A model generated the notes under the pieces. The model was given only the letters and a program-made list of their open reading frames with translations. It ran no database searches and was not told where the DNA came from. From Amyloporia xantha (taxonomy: Eukaryota > Basidiomycota > Agaricomycetes > Polyporales > Adustoporiaceae), in contig JAYKKR010000004.1 of assembly GCA_036971615.1 (NCBI GenBank), positions 682,001 to 746,000 on the forward strand: DNA of 64,000 nt, given 5' to 3'. Every line of letters starts with the position of its first letter. The first letter of the stretch is position 1. The position numbers and the translations under genes were made by a program. Below are positions 10,961 to 23,217 of this stretch, piece after piece.

Positions 10961-12980
10961 TAAAACACCTTCACTAGCCGCCGGCGCTTGACTTGGATTT
11001 CAACGATGTTTGCTGCCGTAACGACATGAGGTCTGTTCACCATTGCCAAGGTACGGCAGCGTTCAAAAGCAAGATTTTGCCTGTCAAGCCTGGGTTGTCA
11101 ACTTGTCTCTAGTATGGTTTGAATTGTTGCATCTTAGCACTGTATAATGTATCCGTTTGGATATACAAATTGCTGTGAAATTCGGTTCTTGACGTGCTCT
11201 GAGTGGTGCTCAGTTTTTGAGCAGGAACACATGCGTGATGACAGCAAATATATATTACTGCGACGCGTTTGAAGCTACCCGAGAATTATTTCCGCATATG
11301 GTAAATATCCTTCCTCATCCGTAACTTACAGCTTTTTCCTGGCATATTTTCAGCGCGAGTTTTCCATTCTCCTGCAGCTGTAAGCTATTGCGTCTAGAGT
11401 CCCCAATTCTAGCCCCTTAGGCCTAGGACGTCCCGAGCCTCAATCTCTGCGCGGACCAGCGAAGAGGGGCCCACCCGTTCTGAGCGTTGCAGCGTTGGAC
11501 TATCGAATAGCAGAGGCATCTGGGAATCGATTCGACGACCGTCACAGGTCCATTAAGAAAGCCCCGACCCGAATAGGAACAGCCAAGGAGTCGTAAAGTC
11601 GACCTAGGGAAACGACATGTCAGGAGGCTTGGGTTGGGTATGGAGCTATGAAGGGGGGGCCGCCGCCATATGCAAGCACAGGCAGGGCCGTGCTGAACTC
11701 GGTAGTGAAGTTTGTCTATGAAGAGGTGGTCATATGAAATAAAGGTGTGTAGCACAAGACACGATGTGAGCCCCTGCCGTACCGCGTTGCTCTTCACGAA
11801 ATCCAACCCAGCCTTCTCCATACGGACCTTGCCATCGCCGTCGATATGCATGAATTCCACGCCGGTTCCGATGTGTCGAGAGTGTGTGCCAACTTGCCCG
11901 ACATGACGTTCCAGTCAGAGGCGGTGATCACCGCCACGATGGGGCCCACCATGCAGACATACGTGCCAGCGACCATTGTGCGGCCAATGAACGTTTTGCA
12001 CCCTTCTTGCTCGCCGACTCGACGTCTTCAATCGGACACCAGCACCGTTCAATGCGCGACACTCAGGCTCATATTCTGATCTCTCCAAAACAAAATCTTC
12101 GCTCGAGCGATCCACGTTGTCTGCAGGCCATTAAATACGGTGCACGCTTGCTCATTCCTATCGACAGCTCTCACGAGGGCACTTCACCCGAGATAGAGTC
12201 TCGTTCGATTGTCCTCAATGATCCCAGGGCACACACTACCCTTCCATACCGCTGCATCGCTAGAGCAAAATGCAGCCGTGCGTCGACGGTGGCTCCACCT
12301 AGAGACTGGCACTATATGCGGCAGTTTCCTGACACCTTCCATATGGCAGAGCGATAGGTTCACCGGTACCTCTCATCTTGAGTGGCACCGTTTGACCTGT
12401 TGTAGTGTGACTACCCCTCCCGCGGATCTGCGCCCTCATCTCAGATAGGTGGCACAAAGCATTTATGTTGGATTGTGTAGCGCACAACGACAGCGCAGTG
12501 CTGCGACGGAAAGCAATATGCGAGTGGCGCGGGTGAGCGCTGTCCCGCCGAGGATTGGCCCGTTGTCCTTTCGACGGCTTCCCCCTCGCCCCAGGATTCC
12601 CTTACGCGCCCGAATGCATTGTGCTACTGGAGTTGCCACTGTCACTGGTCGGAACTCTGACCGAAATTTTAGGTGCCGGCAATCGATTACAGGAGCACGC
12701 CGAACCGCCTATGTCTTTTGTGGGCTGACGTCTGTGTCCTATCGGTAATCATGACATACCAGCTGTCCGCAATCGATCGCTCTTCTTCAATGGCCTGCAT
12801 CCATTCGGGCAACGTCGCCGAGCGCACGCTCTTTCGAGATGGGACAAAGTACACAACCGAGTGGCGCGGGTGCGCCGACGCTGGAACATCGCATTGTCTG
12901 TGCACTAACATTGTCTTCTAGGCCCATTACGCGTAGTCTCTGGCGTGGGTCTTGGGGGCATCGCTGGCGCTACTGTCGCC

Positions 12981-12988
12981 TATATAAA
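12981..12988 (+). promoter_or_regulatory. TATA box of repeat unit 3
   Basis: TATATAAA in the same local context as 9094, upstream of a pyrimidine-rich leader. A putative first intron follows (GTAACGGTAG at about 13507 to CTGTAG at about 13566) that aligns with GTAATGACAG to CAATAG at about 431-489 in unit 1. Confidence 0.55.
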
Positions 12989-12999
12989 CAGCGAGAATC

Positions 13000-14900
13000 T
13001 GGAGTGGTCCCCTCCATCCGCCTCTTTCCCCTTTTTTCACCACTCAGCACGCTGTTCACCCGCAGCGCCCATTGTCTGTTGTTCCACAAGTCAGGCTTCA
13101 GTTCAAGTCGCATCCTCCCCTCCGTTCGCTTGCGCCGTATACGCTCGGCCTCCCGGCGCACGTCACCAAGTGACCTTCAATCGGAGGCCTATGAGGGACC
13201 ATGCTACCACTTCCGATGCTGCAGTCATGCCTCACGTCTCGTCACTCCTTTCCATCTTCTCTCGCTCTCACTATTACGACCAATCTCAATTCTCTCACAC
13301 AACGCTCCTGCATCTGTTCTACATCCACCACGAACTCCTTCAGCGGAACTTTCCGTGACTTTGTGCTCAGATCTGGCGGCGATGTTACAGATCTGAGGGC
13401 CTTTCAGCCCGACTACGACTCTCCATGCGCAATGTCAGCCGATGCTACACAAAATGTGAATTCCTGTGGATCAATTTTGTGGATCAATTGACGCACCTGG
13501 TGCTAGGTAACGGTAGTCCTATCTTCGTACTCATCCCATCTTACTGAAGCACGTCCCCCGCTGTAGCACGAGCTCAAGTTCTCACTACAGTGCTAACGCG
13601 AGCAGCGTAGCCCCGGAATTAACACCTCCGAGAAAACTGGTGTTTCACCTGTCAGGTATAGCTCATATATGTGGCTGAGCCGTCTCTCCCTTCTTTGTGT
13701 GCAGCATCGGAGACGGAATGTGCTCATACGGAGAGTTTGGGTACACCGGATTCTTGTAAGTACTGCTCTGGGTTCAACTCCAGTTCTTACTATCAGCCAC
13801 TATGCCGAGAGACACCCGAAGGACAACATCGAGCACAGTAAGGTATGTGTAGTTTGTACCCAAGAAGAGCAAGGGTATGTTAAATCTTTGTGTCCCCCAC
13901 CCCTGTGGAGGTGGCCAATTTTGAAGCAATGACTAACACTGTGTCCAGCCAGTGATCTCCAGCTCTGTCCACCCTCCTTGGATACTACAGCAGTCTATCA
14001 GACACTCTGGCACCCTCCCTCTGCAAGTGTTCTTCACTCAGGTGAATCACCTGCGGTCAGCCATACAGCCCGAAATGTCCCGGATACGGAAACTGCTTTC
14101 AACACACAATTCAGTACTACTTGGACGGCTTTCAGTCACGCAGCGCCACAGCTTGGGCACCACCATGCCGGGCAACCGAAGATTGTCTAAGAAGTGGACA
14201 GAGAGAAAGGTATGCATAGTTTCGCTCCTATATCCGCCAAGGGCGGTGGAATATGTCCAGAGAGTGATATACTAAAAGCATCATGGTGTCTGTCTAGGTA
14301 CCTCTCCATGAATCCCTTTCAATATCATGCTCGAGATCTGGCAGGTCCCGCGCTAACACAGTTTATCGATAAAATCCCAGAACGGTATGTAGTCAAGTTC
14401 CGGCTTGAGAATCATATTAAACGGGATTCTTCATGATCAGACGGACAACGCTTCCACAGGGCGATGACACAGCCTGATCTCATCGCGGCTTCTATCAGAA
14501 GACGACGACGGTGATGATGATGCCCCTCTTGCGCCGGTGGGGGAGCCGTCTGTGAAGAGGGAGTGTACGGCGGACACAACGCCTGCAACCAAACAGGTGA
14601 CCCTCGAGGAGGCAATGCTGATGGCGCACTCCGGTGCAAGTGCCCGGGGTGCAGATTTGGTGCAAAACGTCGTCGTCGGACCTCTGGCAACTCATCCGTC
14701 CGACACGCTGTCCTCAAGTGCAGCATCATCTGCGCCAAGGCAGCATGGGGAAGGTGGAGTGTGGGTGCGCTGACCTATACCCTGGTCGTGGTGGCATCGA
14801 CAAAATCTCTTGCCAATGGGTGCGTTGCGCGAGCGAGATCCCCCGAAGCGAAGTCCTTGCATGATCATTGGATGCGAGTGGCTTCAGGCTCATACCGAGC
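13000..14900 (+). pseudogene. Zinc-finger gene relic, unit 3
   Basis: Conserved splice-like signals (acceptors at about 13566, 13707 and 14297) lead to a last-exon relic at about 14470-14880. It opens with an acidic stretch and CGGTGCAAGTG followed by CGGGGTGCA, the first finger of unit 1. It then jumps almost directly to the third-finger block AAAATCTCTTGCCAATGGG. Frame changes separate the two. The coding potential is broken. Confidence 0.5.
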
Positions 14901-16680
14901 CCCATAACCGATATGAGATGGAGCAGCTGGGTCCCGGTGGGTATTTGCTTTGGTCCGTTGTAGCTCGAATGCTGCTGAAAAGTTATGATATGTTCAGATT
15001 GGTGAGCTACAAGCAAGACTGTCTCCGCCTGAGCATCACTTGAGCAGCCGATCATCCTCGATGGGGTACCAGTCTGGTGCGGCGGGGAGAGTCGGACCTC
15101 AACGACGGAGTAAGCATCTGATGGATGGATGAGCAGCTATCCTCTGTCAAGGTCGATCGGCAGTTGGGACGAGGACCATGTGCGGGCCCGTGCCGGAATC
15201 CCATCATACATCAGTGAGACCGACGTCCTACGCTCCCATGCAAAGTGGTCCAAACAATGGTGTCGGCGTACATGCGGACACAGGCAGATAGGGCTAGGGC
15301 ATGGATGCCACAATCTTAGGCAGTCTTCTTTGCTGGTGGCCGACGCTTGACCGACTTTCCGACGGCAGACGGGTGGCATGTCGAACAAGTCGAATGGCGT
15401 CTCCGGAACATGATAGCGCGACGAAAACATTTCTTTCACTCAGGCAGGGAAGGCCAGTCGTTGTGGATGATGGGCTGGATGATACCGCTCTGGCGATGTT
15501 GTGTCTGATCACCATGGCGGAGGTACAGTGCTAAGATGCAATGGTTTTCCATCTTGGTGCTGTACCTTGCCTCTGGTGTGGTTGGAATGTGATATTTGCG
15601 TCTTGGCACTGTATAATGTATCTGTTTAGATACAAATCATTACAAATTCGAGTCCTCAACACGCAGTGACTTGTGTGCGGTTTTTGACTAGGAATGGGCA
15701 GCAAGTACTTATTATCACGCGTTTCGGGCCTTTATCCCAGAATCATTTCCGCATATGGTATCTATCCTTCCTCATCTGTACACCGCTTCTTTTTTGTCGT
15801 AAACTTTCACCGTTCGCTTTCCATTCTCCTGTAAACTGTTGCATCTAGAGTCCCAAGTTGCCCCTCAGAACAGAGCTGCCATATTCGCGCAGATGAGCAA
15901 AGAGAGCGTTGTGTGTTTTGAGCGCTACTACCTTGAACTTTTGAACGTTGAACGTTGGACTATCAAGTTGTGGAGACATCTGAAGTTGTTTTGATAAGTG
16001 TAACAGGTCCATAGAGCAAGCCGATGGGTCGCACGCGGAGCTCTGCGGCATCGTAGACGTGGATGATGGGGGTTGTGTTTTCAGCATTAGGAACATGGAC
16101 AGGGCAAATGACAGAATGCACAAGACCCCCAACCCGAGGAGCAACGACAATCGTAAAGTCGATTCAAAGAAGCACCCTAGGGGAGGCTGGGGCGATATAC
16201 AAGCGCGGGCAGGACGTGTTGGACGTGAGGTTTGTCGACTCTATGAAGAGGTGGCCATGTAAAGTCAAGGTGCGTAGCACAGGACGTTCACGATGTGGGC
16301 CCTACTGTACTATGCTACTCTTCACGCGTGCATTAGTCACAGACATTGACCAATTGATCAACCGCCTTCTGCTCATCGGTGGCGGCTCATGATCACCACT
16401 AGAAAGGAGCTCATCATGCAGATGTGCAGGGGATCATTTTGCGCCCTTCTTGGAGTCGCCGACTCAACGCCTTCAATCGGATACCAACGCTCAATGCCAT
16501 GGACAGATCTTATGAGAGGTCACTTTTCCCAAGATAGAATCTTGTTCGATTATTCTCAAGTATTCGAGGGCCTGAGCTGCACCCTTTGGCGTGTTGCAGT
16601 AAGATTACCTTGGCATGCCACCGCTTCACAAACCCCAAGGATCTGCATGTAGTACATCCCATTCATCGAGGGCGCGCTGA

Positions 16681-17377
16681 CAGCCAACGAAAAAACGATA
16701 GACGTTTCGCACACTAGGGCTGCTCAATTCTGCTCGCTCGGTGCGCGCTCATCTGAGTACCTACCCGTTTTGGCCGTTTCCACTCGGCAGCCACGGCAAG
16801 CAGACCAGGTTGGGTCCTGGTATGGGTGAAGGTTTTCCTGACTGCAGGCTTGGCCAAAAAATTCGCAAAAGTCATTAGCATTTTTTTAAATGTATCCATA
16901 GCCTGTGCTAAAGGTTTGGGCACGAGAATAGCTCGCACACGTCAGGGAATAATACACCTACACCCTGTGCAGCGCAGGTGGCTCATGCAGCGCGCTCGGA
17001 TTTAGCCGTGTCCGAATAACCTAAACAAGGAGGTGCTTGAGTGAGCGCGCACCAAGCGAGCAGAATTGAGCAGCCCTACTATCGAAGATATCTCTCCGGC
17101 CGACGGCACACCTCCGGCAGACGGGCCAGCAGCCACAGCAGCCACAGCAGCCACAGCCCAGCCACAATGAGCCACAATGCTCAGTGGCCGAGCAGACATC
17201 ACGTGACGGAAACGGACAGAATTTGCTCCGAGGGACTCGGGCTTACCGTCTGAGGTATCGAGTGCGTCATACCCTCACCTCGTCGGCCGCCCTCCTGCCC
17301 TAAAAGGCCTAGCTGCCGTGTGGCTGAGAGACATCATTTGACGAAGGGCAAAACGTCTATCGTTTTTTCGTTGGCTG
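16681..17377. mobile_element. TIR element, 697 bp (outer element)
   Basis: The ends are inverted copies beginning CAGCCAACGAAAAAACGATA and running about 27 bp (16681-16707 and 17351-17377). No transposase frame is present, so this is a non-autonomous element. Both sides are followed or preceded by GA, which could be a 2-bp duplication or chance. It interrupts segment X repeats (16200-16680 and 17440-17590) and itself contains a second inverted-repeat element. Internal CAGCCA repeats lie near 17125-17160. Confidence 0.7.
16717..17076. mobile_element. Nested 360-bp MITE with TA duplication
   Basis: The ends start GGGCTGCTCAATTCTGCTCG and are inverted copies for about 35 bp (16717-16751 and 17042-17076) with one or two mismatches. 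TA flanks both ends (16715-16716 and 17077-17078), as expected for a Tc1/mariner-type target. No coding potential. It lies inside the outer 697-bp element, so it inserted later. Confidence 0.75.
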
Positions 17378-17439
17378 GAAACGGTATGTCATTGACTGCG
17401 ATCTTTCTCTCGAAAATCTTCTTTGACTTGTACTAGCTG

Positions 17440-17590
17440 TGCCGCTGCCTGCAGACTGTCTTATTTGAGTCGTCTTGCAGGTTCTCGTCTTCAGCACCGT
17501 GACCCACCCGCCGACATCGAGATTTGCGCTGAGCTCTGTGGTATATGGTAGACATTTATGACATCTTATGCATGGGCACATTGATAATTA
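17440..17590 (+). repeat. Segment X fragment (outer end)
   Basis: Matches the minus strand of about 3875-3975: CTCGTCTTCAGCACC, CCGCCGACATCGAGATTTGCGCT, GCTCTGTGGTATA, TTATGACAT and TATGCATG. In the 3.9-kb copy one frame reads VLVFSTQPPTSRFALRALWY and on, while here that frame is broken. This is the start of a further repeat unit whose remainder is missing. Confidence 0.6.
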
Positions 17591-17624
17591 GGTGGTCGAC
17601 CCCAAGTTGGTTCACGACTCGGCC

Positions 17625-17669
17625 TATGCATTATGGGGTCGTGCATTATGAGGTCGTGCATTATGAGGT
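17625..17669. repeat. 15-bp tandem repeat, three copies
   Basis: Three consecutive copies of CGTGCATTATGAGGT, the first with two or three changes, the last two identical. Short minisatellite with no associated gene. Confidence 0.8.
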
Positions 17670-18129
17670 TGTCTACCGTGGTCCGTGATTGTACTCTCAT
17701 TCTTTTGAATCTCTGATTCGCTTTATCGCGTCTGAATTTCCGCCACGGCCATGCGGCTTTTACTAGCAGTAGGCCCAGGCGCGCTGACCTTCTTTCTGAC
17801 GGCAGGCCCTGCAACGAAATCATCATGGCATTTGCGATAGGATGCCTGAGAAATATGTACCACTTTCTTCAAGGGGTTGCAATCGTCAATCTGCCTGGCA
17901 GATATGTAGCTCAAGGCAGCTAATATATAGATCCTAACTGCAGAATATACCGCGATCCGACTTTTTGGTGGCCCCATGGGCATATTCATGCATACGCGAA
18001 TCTCTGCTGCGTGACTGTGGCTGGGCGTTTGCTGGAATATGCCCTTGTGCGGCGGATAGCTAAGGGTTAGTCACGCACAGCGAATGATGCCGACTCCTTG
18101 TCATTTGGTCCTGTTAAACATAAGCAATT

Positions 18130-20160
18130 ATCTTTGGCATGTCCTCCACTAGCAATCTCACCAGGATAAGACCCCTCAATTCGACCTTGACTATCTATAC
18201 CAATTGCTGAGAACCCATCGTAGAAGGTTGTGCTGCGAGTTCTCAATGATCCTTGTTGCCGACATCGTCTCCAGAGAATACACAAAGATAAGTTCACTTG
18301 CGGCGTGGAGGAAAACAGATTATACATGTAGATATATCAATGACGAGGATCCCATGCTCTCCGATCACACGATGGAGAAATTACATGTTCAAATCGCATT
18401 GCTAGTATAATTTCTACAGGGCGGACAGACCGGTTCCGTTGATTTCCTGGCCTACTCCAAATGCATTTTAGTGATGGAAGGAGTCCACCAACGTCTCGAT
18501 AGAGTGCATGTGGTCGATTGACAATGCCTTCCTACAGCAATACTCGAGCGTCTTCAACCGGTGTCCGTGTAACATGCGATTTTGCAGACACTCGATTACC
18601 AAGAGAGCCGTGCCATCATCGAGCCCAATACCCCCAACATGCAGTTTTTCCAAGCACGGGCAGTACAGCTCCCCGTTATCCCGAGATGACCCCAATACCC
18701 TCCAGAACGACCGTGAGTCGTCTCCTATGTTAATCTCGAGCTCCTCCACGCTTGCAAAACAGCCTAGCGTCTCATCCCATTCCCTGTCGTTCATGCAGAA
18801 AGGGTCGGCGGTGATCACGATACACCGCAGTGGCGACGATGCCAGCAGTGCGCCAATGTCGCATATCGCCGGCACAACTAGCTCCTCGGGATCGCCAAAG
18901 TCGTAGCAGTCCAGCTCAATACGTAGTCGCGAAGTGTCGGCGCTGACATTCGCATCGAAGAAGAAATAGTCGTTCGCGACGATCAGCCTGACGTGCGCCA
19001 CGTCGGCCAGATTCGGTAGCTTGTCGGGAAACATGTCGAGGATGGGATTTGCGAGCACTTCGTCACCGTTCGTCATATGCATATGGTACGGACACATATC
19101 GATGAAGACGTCCGCAGGAAGGACAAGGTGTGCGAGAAGGCGTGATGTGTGTGATGGGCGTTCGGATAGCGTGAGTTTTCTCAATTCCGGTAGTTTGACA
19201 ATGCGTGTAGGACTCGCGGAGGATACAGCACCCTCGGGGATAGTAAGCGCACATTTCTGCACGCATAAGACCGTGAGACGCGGCGATGCCTCCAGGATGT
19301 CTAAGAGCGTCTCCAGCGACAGTTCGGGCACGCGGGCCTCCTCCTGAAAGGATAAACCCAGTTCTGACAATCCCGTCAATATCGGCGAGCTCCATGGAAC
19401 ACAGATGTTGGAAAAGGATAAGTGAGCGGAGGCGGGGGAGCTGCCCTGAAGGACTGAAGCGCTGCAATACCTGCATCTTTTGGCCGACTTTCAGCCGTTC
19501 CAGATGCGGCATGGTGCCCGTCAGTCTGGAGAGTAGTGTTTCCATGGAGGAGGAGTCGAGTCGGTCAACACTTAAACTACGCACACGGTCAATGTGAGGA
19601 AGTAGTGCTTCAAGCGATGCTTTCGTTGGCAAAGAGGATTTGTTACCATCATGGATGGCAATCAGCGCATTCCGAGACCGTTCCAAACAGAGATGGACGA
19701 AGTACGGATGGAGGGAAATGTCAATCGTGGCCCATAGCATAGGAGTAGCCAGCAAGGTTCTACGCCAGTCTCGACACACGCCAGCAAGTTCCAACCAAGA
19801 GAAATCTCACCTCACATTGTCTTTGAGACCCTTTATATGGTACACGACCTCCAGGAATATCTCGTTCGGGAGACGGTTTACCGGAGCGTAGGAATTGTAG
19901 ATTGTGTCCAGATCACACAAGACTCGGAGTTGTTTGGCTTGTTGCCTCTTTGCATTGATCCAGGTATATGCGTCTTCTTTGGACAGCACGCGGAGGTGTT
20001 TCCTCTCATCCGGGGAGAGGCTGTCCGATGAATGGAAACGTAATGCCATGAATGCCAACTTGCCAGCTACATGGTCAAGAAACCTGTACTCAACCTGATG
20101 TCTAATGCGTGAGGTACAAAAACTTACAAGTGTCAGGAGATGGGCTTGCCACTTTAGCGG
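18130..20160 (-). repeat. Segmental duplication, copy 1 (inverted relative to 31255-33300)
   Basis: The duplication exceeds the F-box frame. Upstream, both copies share AAGTGGCAAGCCCATCTCCT. Downstream both share blocks such as GATGTCGGCAA, GGATCATTGAGAAC, GGTACAGATAGTCAAG-like and GGTGAGATTGCTAGTG, some 350 bp past the stop. The copies face opposite ways, about 11 kb apart. Confidence 0.75.
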
Positions 20161-20256
20161 AACGCAGCTCGTCCTACTAGTATAAGTGATACCAAGTATC
20201 GTCTGCGGGTTATCGGTCACCCCGGTAGCCGTCGTAGCTTTTAGTGGGGTTTGCAT
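18468..20256 (-). pseudogene. F-box protein gene, copy 1 (disrupted)
   Basis: The conceptual protein is an F-box/leucine-rich-like protein of the large basidiomycete family. The F-box core is INRLPNEIFLEVV-like, ending in LELAGVCRDWR and TPMLWATIDIS, followed by about 350 residues of repeat-like sequence. Such proteins usually present substrates to SCF ubiquitin ligases. Compared with copy 2 (31264-32959), two lesions break it: an in-frame TGA at 19807-19809, where copy 2 has CGA, and a one-base insertion near 19400-19430 that shifts the frame before MTGLSELGLS. The distal part (19379-18468) is open to a natural stop. ATG 20256 starts the longest upstream extension. It lies next to, and on the same strand as, the lactonohydrolase gene. 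Confidence 0.85.
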
Positions 20257-20747
20257 TCACTATTGACAGATCTAGAGCACGCGTCACGTGTTCATGCGGT
20301 TCAGCGCTATGAGAGAGGAAGAAAGCAAAAACATTGGCTAGAGTCTTCTTCGGTCCTAAGTACTACCAGGGTAGCCAGTACTTTCTCGACGTCACTCGGA
20401 GAATGTTCAGAAGGCCATCAGGATCCAGTCGCTTTGCAATTTCACCTGACCTGTACGATCTATATTAGTTCAAGTTGTTCTACTATCGTCTTGCACGGTG
20501 GAAATTTGGATTCTGATCATTCCACTCGAATACAAGGTGCTTGGCCACAAGTACATCCACAATAATAGGGCTTTATGTAATGCATCGTGTGAATTGTCTT
20601 GCCTCAAGGCTTGTACATGGAGGTTTGCGCTATTTGCAGTTGAAGTCGAGTGAAACTCAGCAGTCAATTTAGATATGAATAGAGCACACGGTCACAAATT
20701 GAACCTTATAATATGGTCCATGCAGCATGATCGTTTCTCAAAAGAAT
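20257..20747. other. Spacer between F-box copy 1 and the lactonohydrolase gene
   Basis: No gene seen; only short ORFs. It would hold the 3' UTR of the lactonohydrolase gene and any upstream sequence of the F-box copy. Confidence 0.5.
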
Positions 20748-22355
20748 TCACGAGAACGCCAAGTTTACCCCATCCGCCGCTATCTGTGCAAGATAGATAG
20801 TCGTCTCCGCTAGTATCACCAACTTCCCTTTTCCTGCGAAGGCCAGGTTCGCAGATTCCGTCCCCAGGAAGAACTTTCCGATGATGGTACCAGTCTTATC
20901 CCAAACCTGCCACACACCAATCAGCCTGGACTCAGACTTTGGAGGATTGCGAACGCCACCTACATGCACGCCATCGCCGCAAGCAGCGTATACGTTGCCC
21001 ATCGTATCAACCTGTACACCATCTGGAACGCCAGTGTCGACGTACGCAAAGACGCGGCGATTGAGAAATATTTGGCTATTCGGATCTACATCGAATGCGT
21101 ATCTGAGGCCAGACGCGATATTGTATCAAGAACGATAACGGTATGATATGGACGGAGCTGCTCACATTGTTGCAGGATCCGTTTGGTTCTTCCCGAGGAA
21201 TCCGCCAGCAGCCCCGGAGTCTGCACTAGAGTGAGTGAGACGTCAAAATGGTGCATGTCATTGCAGTGCAATCAGCTTCTCACATGTAGGCGATGCTACC
21301 GTCCTGTGAGAATGCCAGACCGTTGGGCCTCTTGAAACCATCTGCGACGACGCGGACGCCCCCCGTGTCTGGATCAAAACGGTATACTTGGTTCGGTAAC
21401 TGCGGAGCCGGACGGAATCTATTCAAGAATCCGTACCTGCGTTACGGTTGTCAGACCTCAAATAAGATGCCATATCGCTACTGCACGCACGTTACGTCCG
21501 TGAAGAAGATCTTCTTGCTCGTTGGATGTAGCTTAGCATCATTAAGCGAGTTGAACTGCCGTCCATAGTAGTTATCCAGGAGGATGGTCACATTGTGCGG
21601 GGCGGCAGGGTTAACTAGGGCCAGCGATGGCGGTAGCATAGCCCTCCCGGAGTTTACGAGAAGTAAAGACGACCGGAATGGGCCGGTTGCACCGTTTGTC
21701 ATTTGAATGCTATCCGGAAGATGAAGCTGAGGGGTAAAAATACAGTGTTTTCATTCTGTATCGCGCTTCCGATGCTGTGAACTCCTGATCTTCGTTCAGG
21801 CTCACCTTCGTAACAGTCGCGTTCACAGGAGATGTGCTGCTCCCTGATGCTAGAGAAGCTTCTTGTACCTTTCTCATGTCTATCTTGGCCACTTGATTGT
21901 TGTTATACCAGTCATTGAATCCGAGCGGACCGCCGGCATTGCTGCAGAAGAATAATTCATCCGTCTCGGAAAACCATACAGGGGCTTCGTGTGCAAAAGC
22001 AAATCCAGGAATTGAAGCGATCGTGCGGATGGACGGCGAGGAGCCTAAAACTGATAGGAAGGCAGGATGGAAGATTTGGAAGAACGGAGGTGTGGTGTTC
22101 GTTGGGTTGAAGCGAGAGGTGAACGCGTCCTCTCGAAAGGGGCCATCCTTACCGATTACTGCAAAACTAAGAGGATCTATATACTGATGTATGAGAGTAT
22201 ATATGAGAGAAAGATGTGCAGGTTTGCGCGTGAATTCCTACCACGGACTGGGGAGGCAGTGTCTGTCCTTTCATGGATATTGGTTGTTGTTTATCAGTCG
22301 AAGACCATGTCCAAGCTGCCATTCCAGCAGTAGCAGCGGTGAGTAGTGACCACAT
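20748..22355 (-). CDS. SMP-30/gluconolactonase-family lactonohydrolase-like protein, 431 aa
   Basis: Six exons on the minus strand: 22355-22242, 22183-21806, 21726-21491, 21436-21284, 21225-21166 and 21102-20748. All five introns are GT-AG, 54-79 nt, phases agree, and the total is 1,296 nt. The N-terminus (MWSLLTAATAGMAAWTWSS) looks like a signal peptide or anchor. The rest is a six-bladed propeller of the fungal lactonohydrolase type: HEAPVWFSETDELFFCSN, FNSLNDAKLHP, FFTDVTYGF, RPAPQLPNQVYRFDP, DGFKRPNGLAFS, YIADSG, and VDTMGNVYAACGDGV near the C-terminus. The conserved Glu, Asn-Asp and Asp positions are those that bind the divalent metal in this family, which opens lactone rings such as aldonolactones or pantolactone. 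The true substrate is unknown. Probably secreted or in the secretory pathway. Confidence 0.85.
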
Positions 22356-23217
22356 AGTTTCCTTTTAGATACTTTTTCAGACTATATAGTGATTTCGTTG
22401 AGAAGCTTGAGGATGAATCGGTCCCTGTTCGACATGATTAACTCAAGCATCTCGGTCGAATTAGCACCACTCTCGTTCTTACCTGTGAATGACGCTCCTG
22501 GTAGACCACGGACTCGAAAAGGAGGCGAGGAAAGTAGGAACATTTGGTGGATCTAAATCTTGTGGTACATGACGGTTGCATCACGATTCATTTGACCAGC
22601 TGACTATTGCGGATGAGCATCGGATGCCCGTACGCGTGCACATGTTCCACGAACCACGACATACTTCAATTGATACCGTACATCAAGGGATCAGCGACTG
22701 GAACCCATGTGATCACACTGGCTTGCAAGTCTTCGCATTTATTCTACAGCGTAAGGTAGCTAACCTGACCGCAGCGCTGGTCGCCGGTCGACCATTACTG
22801 TATGGCAAACTGACGGCCGAAGAGCGAAAGGCGAATACATTTGATGGCTGTCAAGTACTCTCCAGCGAGTCGACCATTATACATACGTAATTTTCAATCT
22901 TGGTAGATTCGGCTCTGACGACCGCTGCCAAGCTGCTATACATGCGAAGTCAGGGTTAGGCATCAGTTAGTCTTGGTGATATAACAGGTAAGGTTTTGAG
23001 GGCGCAGATCGATAGACCTTGACAAGGCCTTTCCATCCACAGATCAATCTCGTGTATCGATACAGTTATTGATTACGGTAGATGCGGAGAAGTCGCTCTT
23101 TGTAGAAGACACAGCAGGACAACAGCTAGATATTCGAAAATACAGACAATGTGAATGCCAAAGAACTGAAAGCAGACGCACAAGAACAGCGAGACACCGA
23201 AGTGTCTCTAAGTACCC
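22356..23217. other. Spacer upstream of the lactonohydrolase gene
   Basis: Contains the lactonohydrolase promoter and the transcription-factor 3' UTR. A 104-codon ORF (22576-22890, plus) has no recognisable feature or splice context and is not called. Confidence 0.5.

Larger units (their letters stand above)
7900..12059 (+). repeat. Tandem repeat unit 2 (promoter, zinc-finger relic, segment X)
   Basis: This region is collinear with about 12060-16680. Paired anchors are GGCACAAAGCATT (about 8551 and 12451), GCTGACGTCTGTGT (about 8835 and 12725), TATATAAA (9094 and 12981), ATCTCTTGC followed by GTTGC (about 10702 and 14805), TTCCGCATATGGT (about 11291 and 15738) and TCTATGAAGAGGTGG (about 11713 and 16238). 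The offset grows from about 3.9 to 4.5 kb, showing insertions and deletions since duplication. Divergence is substantial, so the duplication is old. Confidence 0.65.
12060..16680 (+). repeat. Tandem repeat unit 3 (promoter, zinc-finger relic, segment X)
   Basis: Second member of the tandem pair described for 7900-12059. Its distal part (about 16200-16680) is the plus-strand copy of segment X, closely matching the inverted copy at 3250-3980. The unit ends sharply at 16680, where an inverted-repeat element begins. Confidence 0.65.

Noticed and set aside
22576..22890. 104-codon plus-strand ORF in the spacer upstream of the lactonohydrolase
   Set aside because: No promoter, splice or family evidence; length is compatible with chance.
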